A stretch of DNA of 64,000 nucleotides from Frigoriglobus tundricola (GTDB taxonomy: Bacteria > Planctomycetota > Planctomycetia > Gemmatales > Gemmataceae): NCBI RefSeq assembly GCF_013128195.2, contig NZ_CP053452.2:2604001-2668000 (forward strand), read 5' to 3'. The notes under the pieces were generated by a model that was not told the DNA's origin, made no database searches, and saw only the letters and a list, made by a program, of their open reading frames with translations. Numbering within the stretch: position 1 is the first letter of the stretch; each line of letters begins with the position of its first letter. A program made the translations under genes and the position numbers. Below are positions 45,833 through 56,520 of this stretch, piece after piece.

Positions 45833-46100
45833 TCAAGCGGCCAGGGATCGGCTCCAGAAGTCGGGCCACTGTTTGTTTTCGCTCCGATACAACGCGCGGA
45901 CGTGACAAACGGCGTGCGCGCCGTCCTCACTCCCGCGCGTGCCCGAGCCCTTGAGGCGCTCTCCGACCACGGTCTTGCACGCGCTCTCCACGGCCCCCGG
46001 GCCGAGGTACCAGCCGTTCGCCTGGTACGTCGGGTAGTCCATTCGCTCCACCTGATTCCGGAAGTACCCCAACACGCTCGGCCCCCGAGTGAGACGCGAA
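45833..46100 (-). mobile_element. ISKra4-family transposase C-terminal fragment
   Basis: The stretch RMDYPTYQANGWYLGPGAVE, SACKTVVGERLKGSGTRGSE and DGAHAVCHVRALYRSENKQW matches the end of ISKra4-group transposases (usual RMDYP..GxPIGSGxVESACK..VGxRLKGSGMRW). The catalytic N-terminal two thirds are absent. A frame stays open to 46243 without family similarity. Dead remnant. Confidence 0.82.
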
Positions 46101-46261
46101 CTCCGAGAGAGCTGGCTCGAGATCCACATAGCAAAACAGTTACGCCCCGCGTCGAATCGCCGGTAGTGATCGGAAGCAATGTGCAATTCGGTTTCGTCTC
46201 GTGCCGATTTGAAGACACCGGTCGAGGTGACCGAAGTGCGCATCGGCCGCCCTTCGCTTGG

Positions 46262-47656
46262 TCACGTCCGACCAGGGAGGGCCGAGAAGAGTACGACCAG
46301 CCCTTCGGCGATGGTCGGGTGCGTAAAGACCGTGTCACGGAGGGCGGTGTAGGGCAGCCCCGCCGCCATCGCCACCTGCACAACGGCCATCACCTCCCCG
46401 GCTTCCACCCCGAACGCTGTGAACCCCAGTATCCGGTCGCCATCCGCCTGGATCAGCGCCTTCATGAAGCCCCGCGTCTCGGACAAGGTTCGTGTCCGCA
46501 GCACGCTCCCCATCGGGATCTTCGCCAGACGGTACGCGGTCCCGCGCTCCTTCGCCGCCCGCTCGCTCAGCCCGACGCGGGCCAACTCGGGGTCCGTGAA
46601 GAGACAGAACGGCACCTGTCGCCCGGTTGTGACGCGGCTCCCGCCGGCGAGGTTATCGTGCACGACCCGGAAGTCGTCGTAGGCGATGTGTGTGAAGTAC
46701 GGGCTGCCCGCGCACTCTCCGACCGCCCACACGTTCGGGGCAGTCGTCTGGAGTCGCTCGTTGACCTTCACGTGTCCCCGGTGATCAATCCCGATTCCGG
46801 CCCGTTCCAGCCCGATGCCGTCGGTATTCGGGGTGCGGCCCGCGGCCGCGAGCAGGTGCGTCCCCTCGATCATCACATCCGCCCCTCCGCGCGTTCCGTA
46901 GAGTCGCACGGTCTCGCCCGACGCGCCCTCGACGCGAGTGAGCATCGTGCCGGTGGAAATCTCGATCCCCTCGTCCCGGAAGAGTTCCCCGACCGCCGCG
47001 GTGACGTCCGGGTCTTCGCGGTGGATCAACGCGCCGTTGCGCTCGACGACCGTCACGCGGCTGCCGAGGCGGCGCATCGCCTGCGCCAGTTCGAGGCCGA
47101 TGTAACCCCCACCCAGGACGACGAGGTGTTCGGGGACGCGGTCCAGTTCGAGGGCTTCGACGTGGGTCAGCGGGCGCGCCTCCTTCAGGCCCGGCGTGTC
47201 GTCGATCTGCGCGCGGGAACCGGTGCAAACGACGACGGTCTCGCCTCGCAGGGTCCGCTTCCCCCCGCCCCCGAAGACGACCTCGATCGTCCTCGGGGCG
47301 ATGAAGGTGCCGCTCCCCATAACGAGTTCGGCCCCGCTCGCCCGGTACTTCTGGACGTGCATCTCGACCAGGCCGTCCACCATCTTCCGCTTGCGGTCGC
47401 GGACGGCCGCCATGTCGACCGGGCCGTCGGCCGCCGGGAGGCCGAACTCGGCCGCCCGCCGCAGGTACGAGGCGACCTTCGCGGAGTGAATGACGTTCTT
47501 GCTCGGCAGGCAGGCGATGTTCGGGCACGACCCGCCGACGTACCGGCGCTCGACCACCGCCACCCGCTTCCCCTCGGACGCGAGCGTCCACGCCAGGTAC
47601 TTGCCCGCTTCCCCGCTGCCGAGGACGACGACGTTGTACTCCTCAGTATTCGACAC
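46262..47656 (-). CDS. FAD/NAD(P)-disulfide oxidoreductase, mercuric-reductase-like
   Basis: A 464-residue class I pyridine nucleotide-disulfide oxidoreductase: FAD motif VVLGSGEAGKY (residues 10-20), redox pair GGSCPNIACLPSK (C44 and C49), NAD motif VLGGGYIGLE and the FAD-binding NVWAVGECAGSPYFTH. The C-terminal dimerisation domain has GFTAFGVEAGEVM and a His in FTHPTIAEGL. It lacks an N-terminal HMA domain and a vicinal CC end, so it is not a proven mercuric reductase. First of a minus-strand redox cluster. Confidence 0.9.
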   Translation of the reverse strand: MSNTEEYNVVVLGSGEAGKYLAWTLASEGKRVAVVERRYVGGSCPNIACLPSKNVIHSAKVASYLRRAAEFGLPAADGPVDMAAVRDRKRKMVDGLVEMHVQKYRASGAELVMGSGTFIAPRTIEVVFGGGGKRTLRGETVVVCTGSRAQIDDTPGLKEARPLTHVEALELDRVPEHLVVLGGGYIGLELAQAMRRLGSRVTVVERNGALIHREDPDVTAAVGELFRDEGIEISTGTMLTRVEGASGETVRLYGTRGGADVMIEGTHLLAAAGRTPNTDGIGLERAGIGIDHRGHVKVNERLQTTAPNVWAVGECAGSPYFTHIAYDDFRVVHDNLAGGSRVTTGRQVPFCLFTDPELARVGLSERAAKERGTAYRLAKIPMGSVLRTRTLSETRGFMKALIQADGDRILGFTAFGVEAGEVMAVVQVAMAAGLPYTALRDTVFTHPTIAEGLVVLFSALPGRT

Positions 47657-47693
47657 GGTGCGCCCTCGCTTGGTGGGGTCGGAACGGTAACGG

Positions 47694-48521
47694 CTACGCC
47701 TCGAAGAACGCGAGCAGGTCCGCGTTGATCACGTCGGCGTGCGTGGCACACATGCCGTGCGGGTACTTCTCGTAGACCTTCAGGGTGCCGTTCCCGAGGA
47801 GCTTCACCGACAACAGGGCGGAGTCGGCGATCGGCACGCCCCGGTCGTCGCCCCCGTGCATCCCGAGCGTCGGCACGTCGATGCCCTTCAGATCCTCGGT
47901 GAAGTCCGTCTCGGAGAACGCCTTGATGCCGCCGTAGTGCGCCTTCGCACCGCCCGTCATGCCCTGCCGCCACCAGTTCCCGATCACGGCCTGGGACGCC
48001 TCAACGCCCGGCCGGTTGTAGCCGTAGAACGGGCCGCTCGCAACGGTGTGGTCGAGCTCCGCGCGGTTGGCCGCGAGCGGCTTCCGGAAGTCGTCGAAAA
48101 CCTCGACGGGCGTGCCGCCCGGGTTGGCCGGTGTCTTCACCATGAGCGGCGGCACGGCCCCGACGAGCACCAGCTTCGCGACGCGGCTCCTGCCGTGGCG
48201 GGCGACGTAGCGGCTCGCCTCGCCGCCGCCGGTCGAGTGGCCCACATGAATCGCGCTGCGCAGGTCGAGTTGCTCGACGACTGCAGCGGCGGCGGCTTAG
48301 TGGTCCATGCCGTGACCCGCACCGGCCTGGCCGGACCGTCCGTGACCGCGCCGGTCGTGAGCGACGACGCGATAGCCCTTCCCGACGATAGAAGGGCACC
48401 TGGGCGTCCCAATCGTCTGAACTCAGCGACCGGCCGTGGCGGAACACGCTCGGCCGAGCGCTCTTGGAGCCCCAGTCCTTGTAGAAGATCTGCGTGCCGT
48501 CCCTGGTGTGACGACGTTCAT
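47694..48521 (-). pseudogene. Chloroperoxidase-type alpha/beta hydrolase, inactivated
   Basis: Read from ATG 48521 it should be MNVVT, RDGTQIFYKDWGSKSARP, SLSSDDWDAQVPFYRR, GYRVVAHDRRGHGRSGQAG and AIHVGHSTGGGEASRYVARH (nucleophile Ser in GHSTGG), then an intact end with the acid and His regions (PTLGMHGGDDRGVP, KYPHGMCATH). Two frameshifts (near 48505 and 48400) and an in-frame TAA, MDH-stop-AA, where the family has MDHYAAD, disrupt it. A residual frame of 183 residues starts at 48245 but lacks the oxyanion loop, so it is probably inactive. Confidence 0.8.
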
Positions 48522-48584
48522 CGTTCCGGCCCCGTGGTTGAGTTTTCGGGCTCGGTGCCGTGTAAACGGCCTCACCGCGGTGCC

Positions 48585-49340
48585 CTACACCTGGGCGGCT
48601 CCGCCGTCCACGAACAGTTCGGTCCCGGTCACGTAACTGCTGTCGTCGGACGCGAGGAACACCACGGCCGTCGCGATCTCGTCGGGCGTCCCGGCGCGCC
48701 CGAGTGGGGTCGCCGCGGCCGCCCGCGCCTCGAATTCCGTGATCTGCTCGTCGGTCATTCCGAGTTCGGTTTTATACCCCGGCGTGACAACCGTGCCGGG
48801 ACTGACCACGTTCACACGGATGTTCCTTCCCCGGAGGTCCGCCGCCCACGTCCGGGCGAACGACCGTAGCGCCGCCTTGGTCGCCGCGTACACGGTGAAG
48901 CCCGGCACGCCCTTGACCGAGACCATCGAGCCGTTCAGGACGATCGAGCCGCCCGCGGCCATGAGCGGCAGCGCCTTCTGCACGGTGAACAGGGTGCCCC
49001 TCACGTTGGTGCCGAAGGACCTGTCGAAGTGTTCGGCGGTGATCTCGCCGAGCGGCACGAACGCCCCGCCGCCGGCGTTGGCGAAGAGGACGTCGAGCCG
49101 GCCGTGTGTCACGCGGATCGTCTCGTAAAGACGGTCGAGGTCCGAAAGCACCGACACGTCGCCGCGAACGCCGATCGCACTCCCGCCGAGTTCCGCGACG
49201 GCCGCGTCGAGTTCGGCCGCGCGGCGGCCGGTGACGACCACCTTCGCCCCTTCGGCAACGAACCGCTTCGCCGCCGCGCGGCCGAGCCCGCTGGTGCCGC
49301 CGGTGACGAGGGCGATTTTCCCTGCCAGTTTCGGAGCCAC
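48585..49340 (-). CDS. Short-chain dehydrogenase/reductase
   Basis: A 251-residue classical SDR: TGGTSGLG cofactor loop (residues 14-21), NAG in FANAGGG, catalytic Ser in LNGSMVSVKG, YAATK (Tyr and Lys) and the closing GTELFVDGG. GTG start with GGGAGG upstream. NAD(P)-dependent alcohol or ketone oxidoreductase; substrate unknown. Part of the minus-strand cluster of redox and hydrolase genes. Confidence 0.93.
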   Translation of the reverse strand: MAPKLAGKIALVTGGTSGLGRAAAKRFVAEGAKVVVTGRRAAELDAAVAELGGSAIGVRGDVSVLSDLDRLYETIRVTHGRLDVLFANAGGGAFVPLGEITAEHFDRSFGTNVRGTLFTVQKALPLMAAGGSIVLNGSMVSVKGVPGFTVYAATKAALRSFARTWAADLRGRNIRVNVVSPGTVVTPGYKTELGMTDEQITEFEARAAAATPLGRAGTPDEIATAVVFLASDDSSYVTGTELFVDGGAAQV

Positions 49341-49385
49341 GATCGGTCCCTCCCGTGTAAGTCCGAGGTGTGTTCGGCTCCGCCG

Positions 49386-50033
49386 CTATCGCATGGCGTC
49401 CACCGCATCCGCCGTCGTCAGGACGGAATTCGCAATGAAGCCGAAGTTGACGACCGCCGCCTTGTAGCCGTCGCCGATCTCGGGGTGGCGGGGTCCGGCC
49501 GTCGCGTCTTTCACCACGGCCACTTCAAAGCCCTGCTCGACCAGCTCCCGCAGGTGGCTCTCGACGCACAGGTTGGCCAGCATCCCCGACAGAATCACCT
49601 TGCCGACCCCGCGCTTGCGGAGTTGCAGGACGAGGTCGTTGGTCTGCGGCCCCCACACCTTGTGCGGGCTCACCACGACCGTCTTGCCGTCCCCGATGAA
49701 CGGCTTGTAGCGGTCGAGCCAGTCGGCCCCGGAGCCGACGAACCCGTCGCGACCGAGCGGGTCGGGGCGGTAGAACTCCTTGTCGTCCAGCATCATCTTT
49801 TCGACGACCCCGCCGAACCGCCACGCCCGGTCGTGCGGGTACAGGTAGTGCGGCGAGATGAAGACGCCGTAGTCCCGATCCTTCGCGGCGGCGAACAGGC
49901 GGCCGAGGTTCTCGACGGTACTGTTCTCCCGGACACTCGCGCCCACCATCCCCCAGGAGACGCCCGTCTCGCTCAGGACGTCGTTCTGCGGGTCGATGAC
50001 GACGAGGGCCGTATCGCTTCGGTCGAATCGCAT
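49386..50033 (-). CDS. Isochorismatase-family cysteine hydrolase
   Basis: A 215-residue protein. The catalytic Asp is in ALVVIDPQND (D14), the Lys in PHKVWGPQTNDL, and the Cys in SGMLANLCVESHLREL, the triad of the family. These enzymes hydrolyse amides such as nicotinamide or carbamoyl compounds, or vinyl ethers; the substrate cannot be told from sequence. The gene follows the PPOX-like gene by 14 bases, so the two are likely co-transcribed. Confidence 0.9.
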   Translation of the reverse strand: MRFDRSDTALVVIDPQNDVLSETGVSWGMVGASVRENSTVENLGRLFAAAKDRDYGVFISPHYLYPHDRAWRFGGVVEKMMLDDKEFYRPDPLGRDGFVGSGADWLDRYKPFIGDGKTVVVSPHKVWGPQTNDLVLQLRKRGVGKVILSGMLANLCVESHLRELVEQGFEVAVVKDATAGPRHPEIGDGYKAAVVNFGFIANSVLTTADAVDAMR

Positions 50034-50047
50034 GACGGTGCTCCGCG

Positions 50048-50668
50048 TTAGTGCCCCCGGTCGGGGGATGAATTCGTTCGCAGGCGTTCGACTTCCGCCT
50101 CCAGTTCGGCGATCCGCTTGTGGAGGCCTTCGACGGCCGAGGCGATCTGCCGCCGTGAGTACCGCTCGTGAATGTGCTGCTGGCAGTTCACGTCCCAGGC
50201 CCGGACCGTGAACAGAATGGCGCGTTCCGCCCGACCGGGGTACGCCGGGTCGCGCAACTTCTCCAGCAGCTCCGCCTCACCCTCGACCACCCGCGCCGTG
50301 CCCCACACTTTCACCCGCCGCTGGTTCGCGTAGTCCATTAGGAACAGGAACGCCTTCGGGTTTTCGGACAGGTTGCCCAGCGTGAGGTACTGGCGGTTGC
50401 CGCCGAAGTCGGCGAACCCGAGCGTGCGCTCGTCGAGGACCTTGAGGAACCCGGGCGGGCCGCCGCGGTACTGGACGTAGGGCTGGCCGTCGGCGGTCGC
50501 GGTGGCCAGGTAGAACATGTCCAGGTCGGCCAGGAATTCCGCCAGTTCCTGCGTGACGGAGGTCTCCCAGCCGCCGTCCCGCTCCATCCGGGCGTACCCC
50601 TTCCGCGAGCCCTTTTGCTCCTGGATCGCCTTGACCGCCCGGGTGAAGGCGACATCGCTCGGGAACAT
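50048..50668 (-). CDS. Pyridoxamine 5'-phosphate oxidase-family flavoprotein
   Basis: A 206-residue split-barrel protein: MFYLATATADGQPYVQYRGG, TLGFADFGGNRQYLTLGNLS and AFLFLMDYANQRRVKVWGTA match the PPOX/flavin reductase-like fold that binds FMN or F420-type cofactors. A C-terminal coiled coil follows (KRIAELEAEVERLRT). It is followed 14 bases later by the isochorismatase gene and preceded by the hydrolase at 50682, consistent with an operon. Confidence 0.9.
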   Translation of the reverse strand: MFPSDVAFTRAVKAIQEQKGSRKGYARMERDGGWETSVTQELAEFLADLDMFYLATATADGQPYVQYRGGPPGFLKVLDERTLGFADFGGNRQYLTLGNLSENPKAFLFLMDYANQRRVKVWGTARVVEGEAELLEKLRDPAYPGRAERAILFTVRAWDVNCQQHIHERYSRRQIASAVEGLHKRIAELEAEVERLRTNSSPDRGH

Positions 50669-50681
50669 TGACTGCCCTCCG

Positions 50682-51671
50682 TCACTTCTTGGCCAGGTGC
50701 TTACCGAGGAAGTCGCGCATCAGTTTGGCGATCTCGTCGCCGTGGGTCTCCAGGGCGAAGTGGCCGGCATCCAGGAGATGGAACTCCAGCGTCTTCAGGT
50801 CCCGCTTGTACGGCTCGGCACCCGCGGCCGGGAAGATCTTGTCGTTCTTGCCCCAGGCGATCAGCACCGGCGGCTGGTGCGAGCGGAAGTATTCCTGCCA
50901 TTTCGGGTAGAGCGGCGGGTTCGACCCGTAGCTGAGGAACAGGTCGAGTTGGATCTCGTCGTTCCCCTTGCGGTCGAGGAGGAACTGATCGTGGGCGGCC
51001 CCGTCCGGGCTGACCAGTTCCGGGTTCTTCACCCCGTGAGTGTATTGCCATTTCGTCGCCTCGTAGGTGACCAGGTTGCGGATGGCGTCGCGCTTCTCCT
51101 TGCTCGTCGGCTGCGTCCAGTAGGCCTTGATCGGCTTCCAGAAGTCGTTGTCGAGCCCCTCGTCGTAGGCGTTCCCGTTCTGAACCACGATGGCCGTGAT
51201 CCGGTCCGGATGCGCGGCCGCCAGGCGGTAACCCACCGGGGCACCGTAGTCCTGCACGTACAGCGCGTATTTCGTCAGTCCCACCTTCTCGGTGAATTCG
51301 TCGATCACCTTCGCCAGGTTGTCGAACGTGTAGGTGAACTTGTCCCGAGCGGGCATCGAACTGTGCCCGTAGCCGGGGTAGTCCGGTGCGACGACGCGGT
51401 ACTTGTCCGCGAGCGCCGGGATCAGGTTGCGGTACATCTGCGAGCTGGTCGGGAAACCGTGGAGCAGGAGTACCGCCGGCGCGTCCTTCGGGCCGGCCTC
51501 GCGGTAGAAAATGTTGAGGTCGCCGACCTTGGCGGTCTTGTGGCACACCTTCGGAACGTCTGGCGCCACGGCCGGGGCCGGCTGGGCGATGCCGCGGGGG
51601 GACGCGCCGCCCGCCGGCACGGCGGCCGCGAGCAACAAGAGGACCGGCGGAACCTTCGTCGAGGGTGTCAT
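50682..51671 (-). CDS. Exported alpha/beta hydrolase (epoxide hydrolase-like)
   Basis: A 329-residue protein. ATG 51671 with GGAG upstream gives a signal peptide ([18 protein letters not shown]). Oxyanion site [20 protein letters not shown], nucleophile elbow [13 protein letters not shown] (Asp as nucleophile, as in haloalkane dehalogenases and epoxide hydrolases), acid region [13 protein letters not shown] and His in [13 protein letters not shown]. The reaction is probably hydrolysis of an epoxide or haloalkane; untested. Head of the minus-strand redox cluster. Confidence 0.9.
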   Translation of the reverse strand: MTPSTKVPPVLLLLAAAVPAGGASPRGIAQPAPAVAPDVPKVCHKTAKVGDLNIFYREAGPKDAPAVLLLHGFPTSSQMYRNLIPALADKYRVVAPDYPGYGHSSMPARDKFTYTFDNLAKVIDEFTEKVGLTKYALYVQDYGAPVGYRLAAAHPDRITAIVVQNGNAYDEGLDNDFWKPIKAYWTQPTSKEKRDAIRNLVTYEATKWQYTHGVKNPELVSPDGAAHDQFLLDRKGNDEIQLDLFLSYGSNPPLYPKWQEYFRSHQPPVLIAWGKNDKIFPAAGAEPYKRDLKTLEFHLLDAGHFALETHGDEIAKLMRDFLGKHLAKK

Positions 51672-51854
51672 GGTCACGTCTCCGAAGATCGGGAAGCAGG
51701 GTCCGGGGCCGGGCGTTCCCGCACCGGCTCGAACGCGGGCGGCGGGTGAACCTCGATCCGCCGTCCCGCGGTTCACTCCGCCAAGCGTGGCGACCGGACA
51801 CCAATCCGGGTATGATCGGCGCACCTCAACCGTCACCCGATCCGCGAGGCCGTC

Positions 51855-52472
51855 ATGACCGAGGACCGCACCAGCTTTGCGGTTCAGCGGTATCTGGACG
51901 AACTGGCCGGCGGCGCCCCGGCCGAGCCGGTCGTCCGCGCCATGCTCGACCGGGCCGCCCGGCGGCTCCATCGCCTGTGCGCGTCGGTCCTCCACCGCGG
52001 GTACCCGCGGCTCACCCGCCCGCCGCTCAACGTCCAGTCCGAGGAGATGCTCGGGGCGGTCGTCGAGCGGCTGCTCAAGGCCCTGCGGGGAGCCCGGCCG
52101 ACCTCGGTCCGGCAGTTCTTCAGCCTCGCCGCCCAGCACACCCGGTGGGAACTGAATGACCTGGCCCGACGCTTGGATGGGCAGCCCCGCGCCGGGGATG
52201 TGGCCGACGACTTGATCCCGGCACCGGCCGGCAGCGACTCCGGCCTGTCTCCGGACTGCCGGCGGATGATCGGAGCCATCGAGTTGCTCCCGCCCGACGA
52301 GCGGGAAGCGTTCGACCTGGTCCGGGTCCAGGGGCTCACGCAGGTCGAGGCCGCGGAGGTGCTCGGCGTCGCGGTCAAGACGGTGAAGCGGCGGCTGGAC
52401 CGGGGGCTGCGGCTCTTGACCGAGCGGCTCGGCGATCTCCGCCCGGGCGCGGCCTTATTCAACCCGTCCTGA
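51855..52472 (+). CDS. ECF-type sigma factor
   Basis: A 205-residue protein. Region 2 is diverged ([40 protein letters not shown]) and region 4 is clear ([40 protein letters not shown]). The architecture is that of planctomycete ECF factors encoded just before a Ser/Thr kinase, as here (24 bases to the next ATG). The kinase probably controls it (inference). Confidence 0.88.
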   Translation: MTEDRTSFAVQRYLDELAGGAPAEPVVRAMLDRAARRLHRLCASVLHRGYPRLTRPPLNVQSEEMLGAVVERLLKALRGARPTSVRQFFSLAAQHTRWELNDLARRLDGQPRAGDVADDLIPAPAGSDSGLSPDCRRMIGAIELLPPDEREAFDLVRVQGLTQVEAAEVLGVAVKTVKRRLDRGLRLLTERLGDLRPGAALFNPS

Positions 52473-52495
52473 GCCCGGACCAACGGGGGACAGCC

Positions 52496-55400
52496 ATGTC
52501 CGACGACCCGCGCGTTCAGGAGTTGCTCGACCGGCTCTCCGACTCCGACGCCACGCCGGAGGAGGTGTGCGGGTCGCGCGTCGAACTGCTGCCGGTGGTC
52601 CGCGCCCGGTGGCGGCAGATGTGCCGGGCGCGGGAGGAACTCGACGCCCTGTTCCCTCCCGAGAGCGGGTCGGGTTCGGAGCAGCCGGCCTACGACCGGG
52701 GGACCGTGCCCTGGCCGCTGGTCCCGGGCTACGAGGTCGAGGCGGAACTGGGGCACGGGGGGATGGGTGTCGTCTACCGGGCTCGGCAGGTTCGGCTCAA
52801 CCGGCGGGTTGCGCTGAAGATGGTGCGGACCGGCGGGCCCGCCGGTCCGCGCGAGCGCGAGCGTTTCCGGCGGGAAGCCGAGGCGGTCGCGGCGCTACGG
52901 CACCCGAACATCGTACAGGTCTACGACGTCGGCGAAGCGGACGGCCGGCCGTACTTCACGATGGAGTACGTCGAAGGGGGCAGCCTCGCCCAAAGGCTGG
53001 CCGGCACGCCCCTGTCCGCGCAGGACCCTGCGGCGCTCGTAGCGACCCTGGCCGGCGCGGTCGAAGCCGCCCACCTGAGCGGGATCGTGCACCGGGATCT
53101 GAAGCCGGCGAACGTGCTCCTTACGGCCGACGGGGTGCCCAAGGTGAGCGACTTCGGTCTGGCCCGGCGGCTGGGCGACGCCGCCGGGCTGACCGGCACC
53201 GGAACCGCCGTCGGAACGCCGAGCTACATGGCTCCCGAGCAGGCACGCGGTCAGGTCGGTGCGGCGGGCCCGGCGGCGGACGTCTACTCGCTCGGGGCGA
53301 TCCTGTACGAGCTACTCACCGGCCGGCCGCCGTTCCGGGCGGAGACGGCGGCGGTGACGGTCCACCAACTCCTCACCCGGGACCCGGTACACCCGTCGCG
53401 GCTGAACGGCCGGGTGCCCCGCGACCTCGACACCGTCTGCCTGAAGTGCCTCCACAAGGAACCGCGGCTCCGCTACGCCAGCGCCGCCGCCCTGGCGGAC
53501 GACCTCAACCGCTTTCTCCGCGGCGAGGCGGTCGCGGCGCGACCGGAGGGACAGCTGGGGCGGATGGCCCGACGGGTTCGTCGGCGGCCGGTCCTGTCGG
53601 CGGCGATCGCGGTCGCCGTCCTCTCCACCGTCGCCCTGATCGGCTTGGGGGCGTGGACAGTTTCAGACCGTGCGGCCGCTCGACGGGCCGCGGCGGCCGA
53701 CCGGGAGGCCACCGAGCGAGCGGCGGACGACGACCTCCGGGACATGGCCCGGTGGCTGCAGAGGTCGTCCTGGTCCGAGGCGCGGGCGGCACTCGGGCGG
53801 GCGAAGGCCCGGCTGGGCGACCGCGGGTCGGACGAGTTCGGCCGCGGCGTCGCGCGGGGTGAACGCGAGCTCGACCTGGCCGCGCGGCTGGAGGCCGTCC
53901 GCCTGGAACGGGCCGTCAGCACCGGGGACGTGCCCGACTGGGAGCGGTCGGCCGGGGCGTACGAGGCGGTGCTCCGCGAGGCGGGACTGGCCCGGCGCTT
54001 CGAGGACCCGGACGCCGTTACCGGGCGGGTGCGGGAGTTGAACATCCGCGCCGCGGTGGCGGACGCCCTCGACGACTGGGCTCTCTGCGCGTCCCACGAC
54101 AAGCCGGCCTACCTCTGGTTGCTGACCGTGGCGGGGGCGCGCAGACCCGGACCCGTCGGAGTGGCGGGCGCGGGCGCGCGCCCAGAAGCCGTGGCCGACC
54201 GTGACGACGACCGCCGAGGTGGCCGAGGCCGGGCTGCGGGCCGGGCGGTGCGACCCGCTCCTGATCGGGCTCGGCAGGGACGTCGCCTTCAACTTCAAGG
54301 ATCCGATCCCGTTCCTCACGAGGGTCCAGCAGGCGCACCCCGGCGACCTGTTCGCCAACCTCGAACTGGCCGAGCAACTCGTCCGGCGGGACCGCCCGGC
54401 GGAGGCGGTCCGGTACTACCAGGCGGCCCTCGCCGTTCGGCCGGACGCCCCGGCGGTCTGCGCCAAGCTCGGCCTGGTGCTGGGCCAGCTCGGGCGGAAC
54501 GGGGAGGCGGTCGAGTACCTGTGGCGGGCGGTGCGGCTCGCCCCGGCGGCGGCCGATTTCCGCCGCAACCTCGTCCTCGGCCTTCTGTCCCTTCGCCGGA
54601 CGGACGAGGCTCTGGAGCAGGCCCGACTGGCATTCCGCGAGGTTCCGGAGACGGGACGGTCTCGTGCAGCGGTGTGGGCCGCGGCCCTGGAGGTTCCTGC
54701 AAAGGCCCGACTCCACGCGACCCTCGGGGACGCGCTGGCGGCCGTGGGTCGGGAGCCAGAGGCCGCCGACGAGTACCAGCGGGCCCTCGCCCTGGAGCCG
54801 GCGCTGCGAGAGGCGCTGACCCCGCTGCGCCAGATCCTGGTCCGGCTGGGACGATTCGAGGACCTACGGGTCGTGTGGCGGGCCGCTCTCGATTGCCACA
54901 CGACCGGGCATAACGCTTACTACGGGTACGCCGAGTTGTGCCTGTACCTCGGCCGCGAGGACGACTACAAGAGCGCACGCCGGGAGCTCCTCGGGGCCTT
55001 CGCCAACTACGGCGATCCGGTGGTCGCCGAGCGGACCGGGCGCGCGTGCCTGCTCCGGCCGGCCGAGGGGGACGAGCTGCTCAAGGCGGCCGCCCTCGCC
55101 GACCGTGCCGCCGCCTTCGACCGGTCGAAGGCGCAGTGGAATTACCCCTCCTTCCAGTTCGCCGGGGGACTAGCCGACTACCGAAGGGGACGGTTCGACC
55201 GGGTGCTCACCACGATGCGGGGGGACGCGGCGGGCGTACTCGGCCCGGCACCGCGCTTGGTGTTGGCGATGGCCCTGCACCGGAGCGACCGGGCAGCCGA
55301 GGCCCGGAAGTCGCTCGCCGAGGCCATCCTGAGCCACGACTGGTGTGCGAATCAGGTGAAGGACCAGGACGGCTGGATCTGCCACTCCCTCAGGCGTGAG

Positions 55401-55925
55401 GCCGAGGGCCTGATCTTGCCGAACCTGTTGGCGTTTCTGGAGGGGAAGTATCGGCCTCGGGATAACGACGAGCGGATCGCGTTGCTCGGAGTGTGCCAGT
55501 TCACCGACCGTACCCGTGCGGTGGCCGACCTCTACGCCGACGCCTTCGCGGCGTCCCCGGCCCTCGCAGAGGACTATCGATCCGGCCACTGCTCCTCCGC
55601 CGCCAGCTACGCCGCCTTGGTGGGCTGCGGCCGGGGCACGGATGCCGCGGAGCTGGGCGAGGCAGAGCGGGCACGCTGGCGGGACCGGGCGCGGGCGTGG
55701 CTGCGGGCGGACCTGACCGCGTGGGGACGGGCGCTGGGTGCCGACCCCGTGGCGACGCGCGACCCGTTAAAGCGGAGGTTGACGGGGTGGCGGACCGCCC
55801 CCGAACTCGCGGGGCTGCGTGACCCGGCCGAACTGAACAGGCTGCCCGTCGCCGAGCAGAAGGACTGTGTCGCGCTGTGGGTGGAGGTCGATGGCATGCT
55901 CAAGCGGGCCGCAGGGGCCAGGTGA
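52496..55925 (+). CDS. Transmembrane Ser/Thr kinase with TPR-like C-terminus (frameshift at 54133-54137)
   Basis: About 1140 residues. Kinase domain at residues about 85-345: [39 protein letters not shown] and MAPEQARG; membrane helix PVLSAAIAVAVLSTVALIGL. The frame breaks at a run of five G (54133-54137); with four it reads VAGRADPDPSEWRARARAQK into a helical C-terminus (54201-55925) of TPR-like pairs such as ANLELAEQLVRRDRPAEAVR and AKLGLVLGQLGRNGEAVEYL. Without repair the kinase ends in unrelated sequence at 54913. Pairs with the ECF gene 24 bases upstream. Confidence 0.85.
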
Positions 55926-56520
55926 CGAGAAGACGGACGCGGACGGCCGTGGAGGAATCCCGTGCCGTGCAGGAGTTCCTCGTGCCCCCCGCTCCGCAAG
56001 CCCGGGATCGACTCGCGATCGCCCCGGCCACCGGTGACGGGCGGCTCGCGCCGGCTGATCCACTCGGCCCGGTCGGACCCTCATGCGGGGCAAAGAGTCA
56101 GCGGATGGGCGCAGCTTGCCCAGCTTCGATCACGTCCGGTCCGGGTTGTGCAGTCGGGGAGCGGGGCCTGCTCAATAAACCGTCTCGCATGCCTGACCAG
56201 CCTGCTCGGGTCCGACACGCCGCGGGCGATGTGACCGAAGCACCCAACGCAGATTTTGTTGAGCTATCATGGCTCACGAGTCGTTCATGGGGGGGTACAT
56301 CGACCCACACGAATCAGGTCACTGGAACCGCGTCTAAAGTATTTGCCGGCAATGGGTTTCGGCATTTTGGTGTGCTGACTGGAACGGGGCGAAACGGCTA
56401 TATTTTCCACGGTTTCGGTATGGTCCGTCCCTATTCCGGCCATATTCCGTCCACCGCAAATCGGTAGCGAACCCTCGCGGCAAGCAATGCGTCCTGAATT
56501 GAAATGGTGGAGAGGCAGCC
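55926..56520. other. Non-coding gap
   Basis: About 600 bases between the kinase and the HEPN-like gene. GC content falls towards 56300-56460. I see no gene, repeat or RNA; a promoter for the next gene should lie at the end, with GGAGAGG just before its GTG. Confidence 0.4.

Noticed and set aside
46262-47656. Mercury-resistance operon
   Set aside because: The reductase lacks the HMA domain and terminal vicinal cysteines, and no merR, merT or merP gene is nearby.
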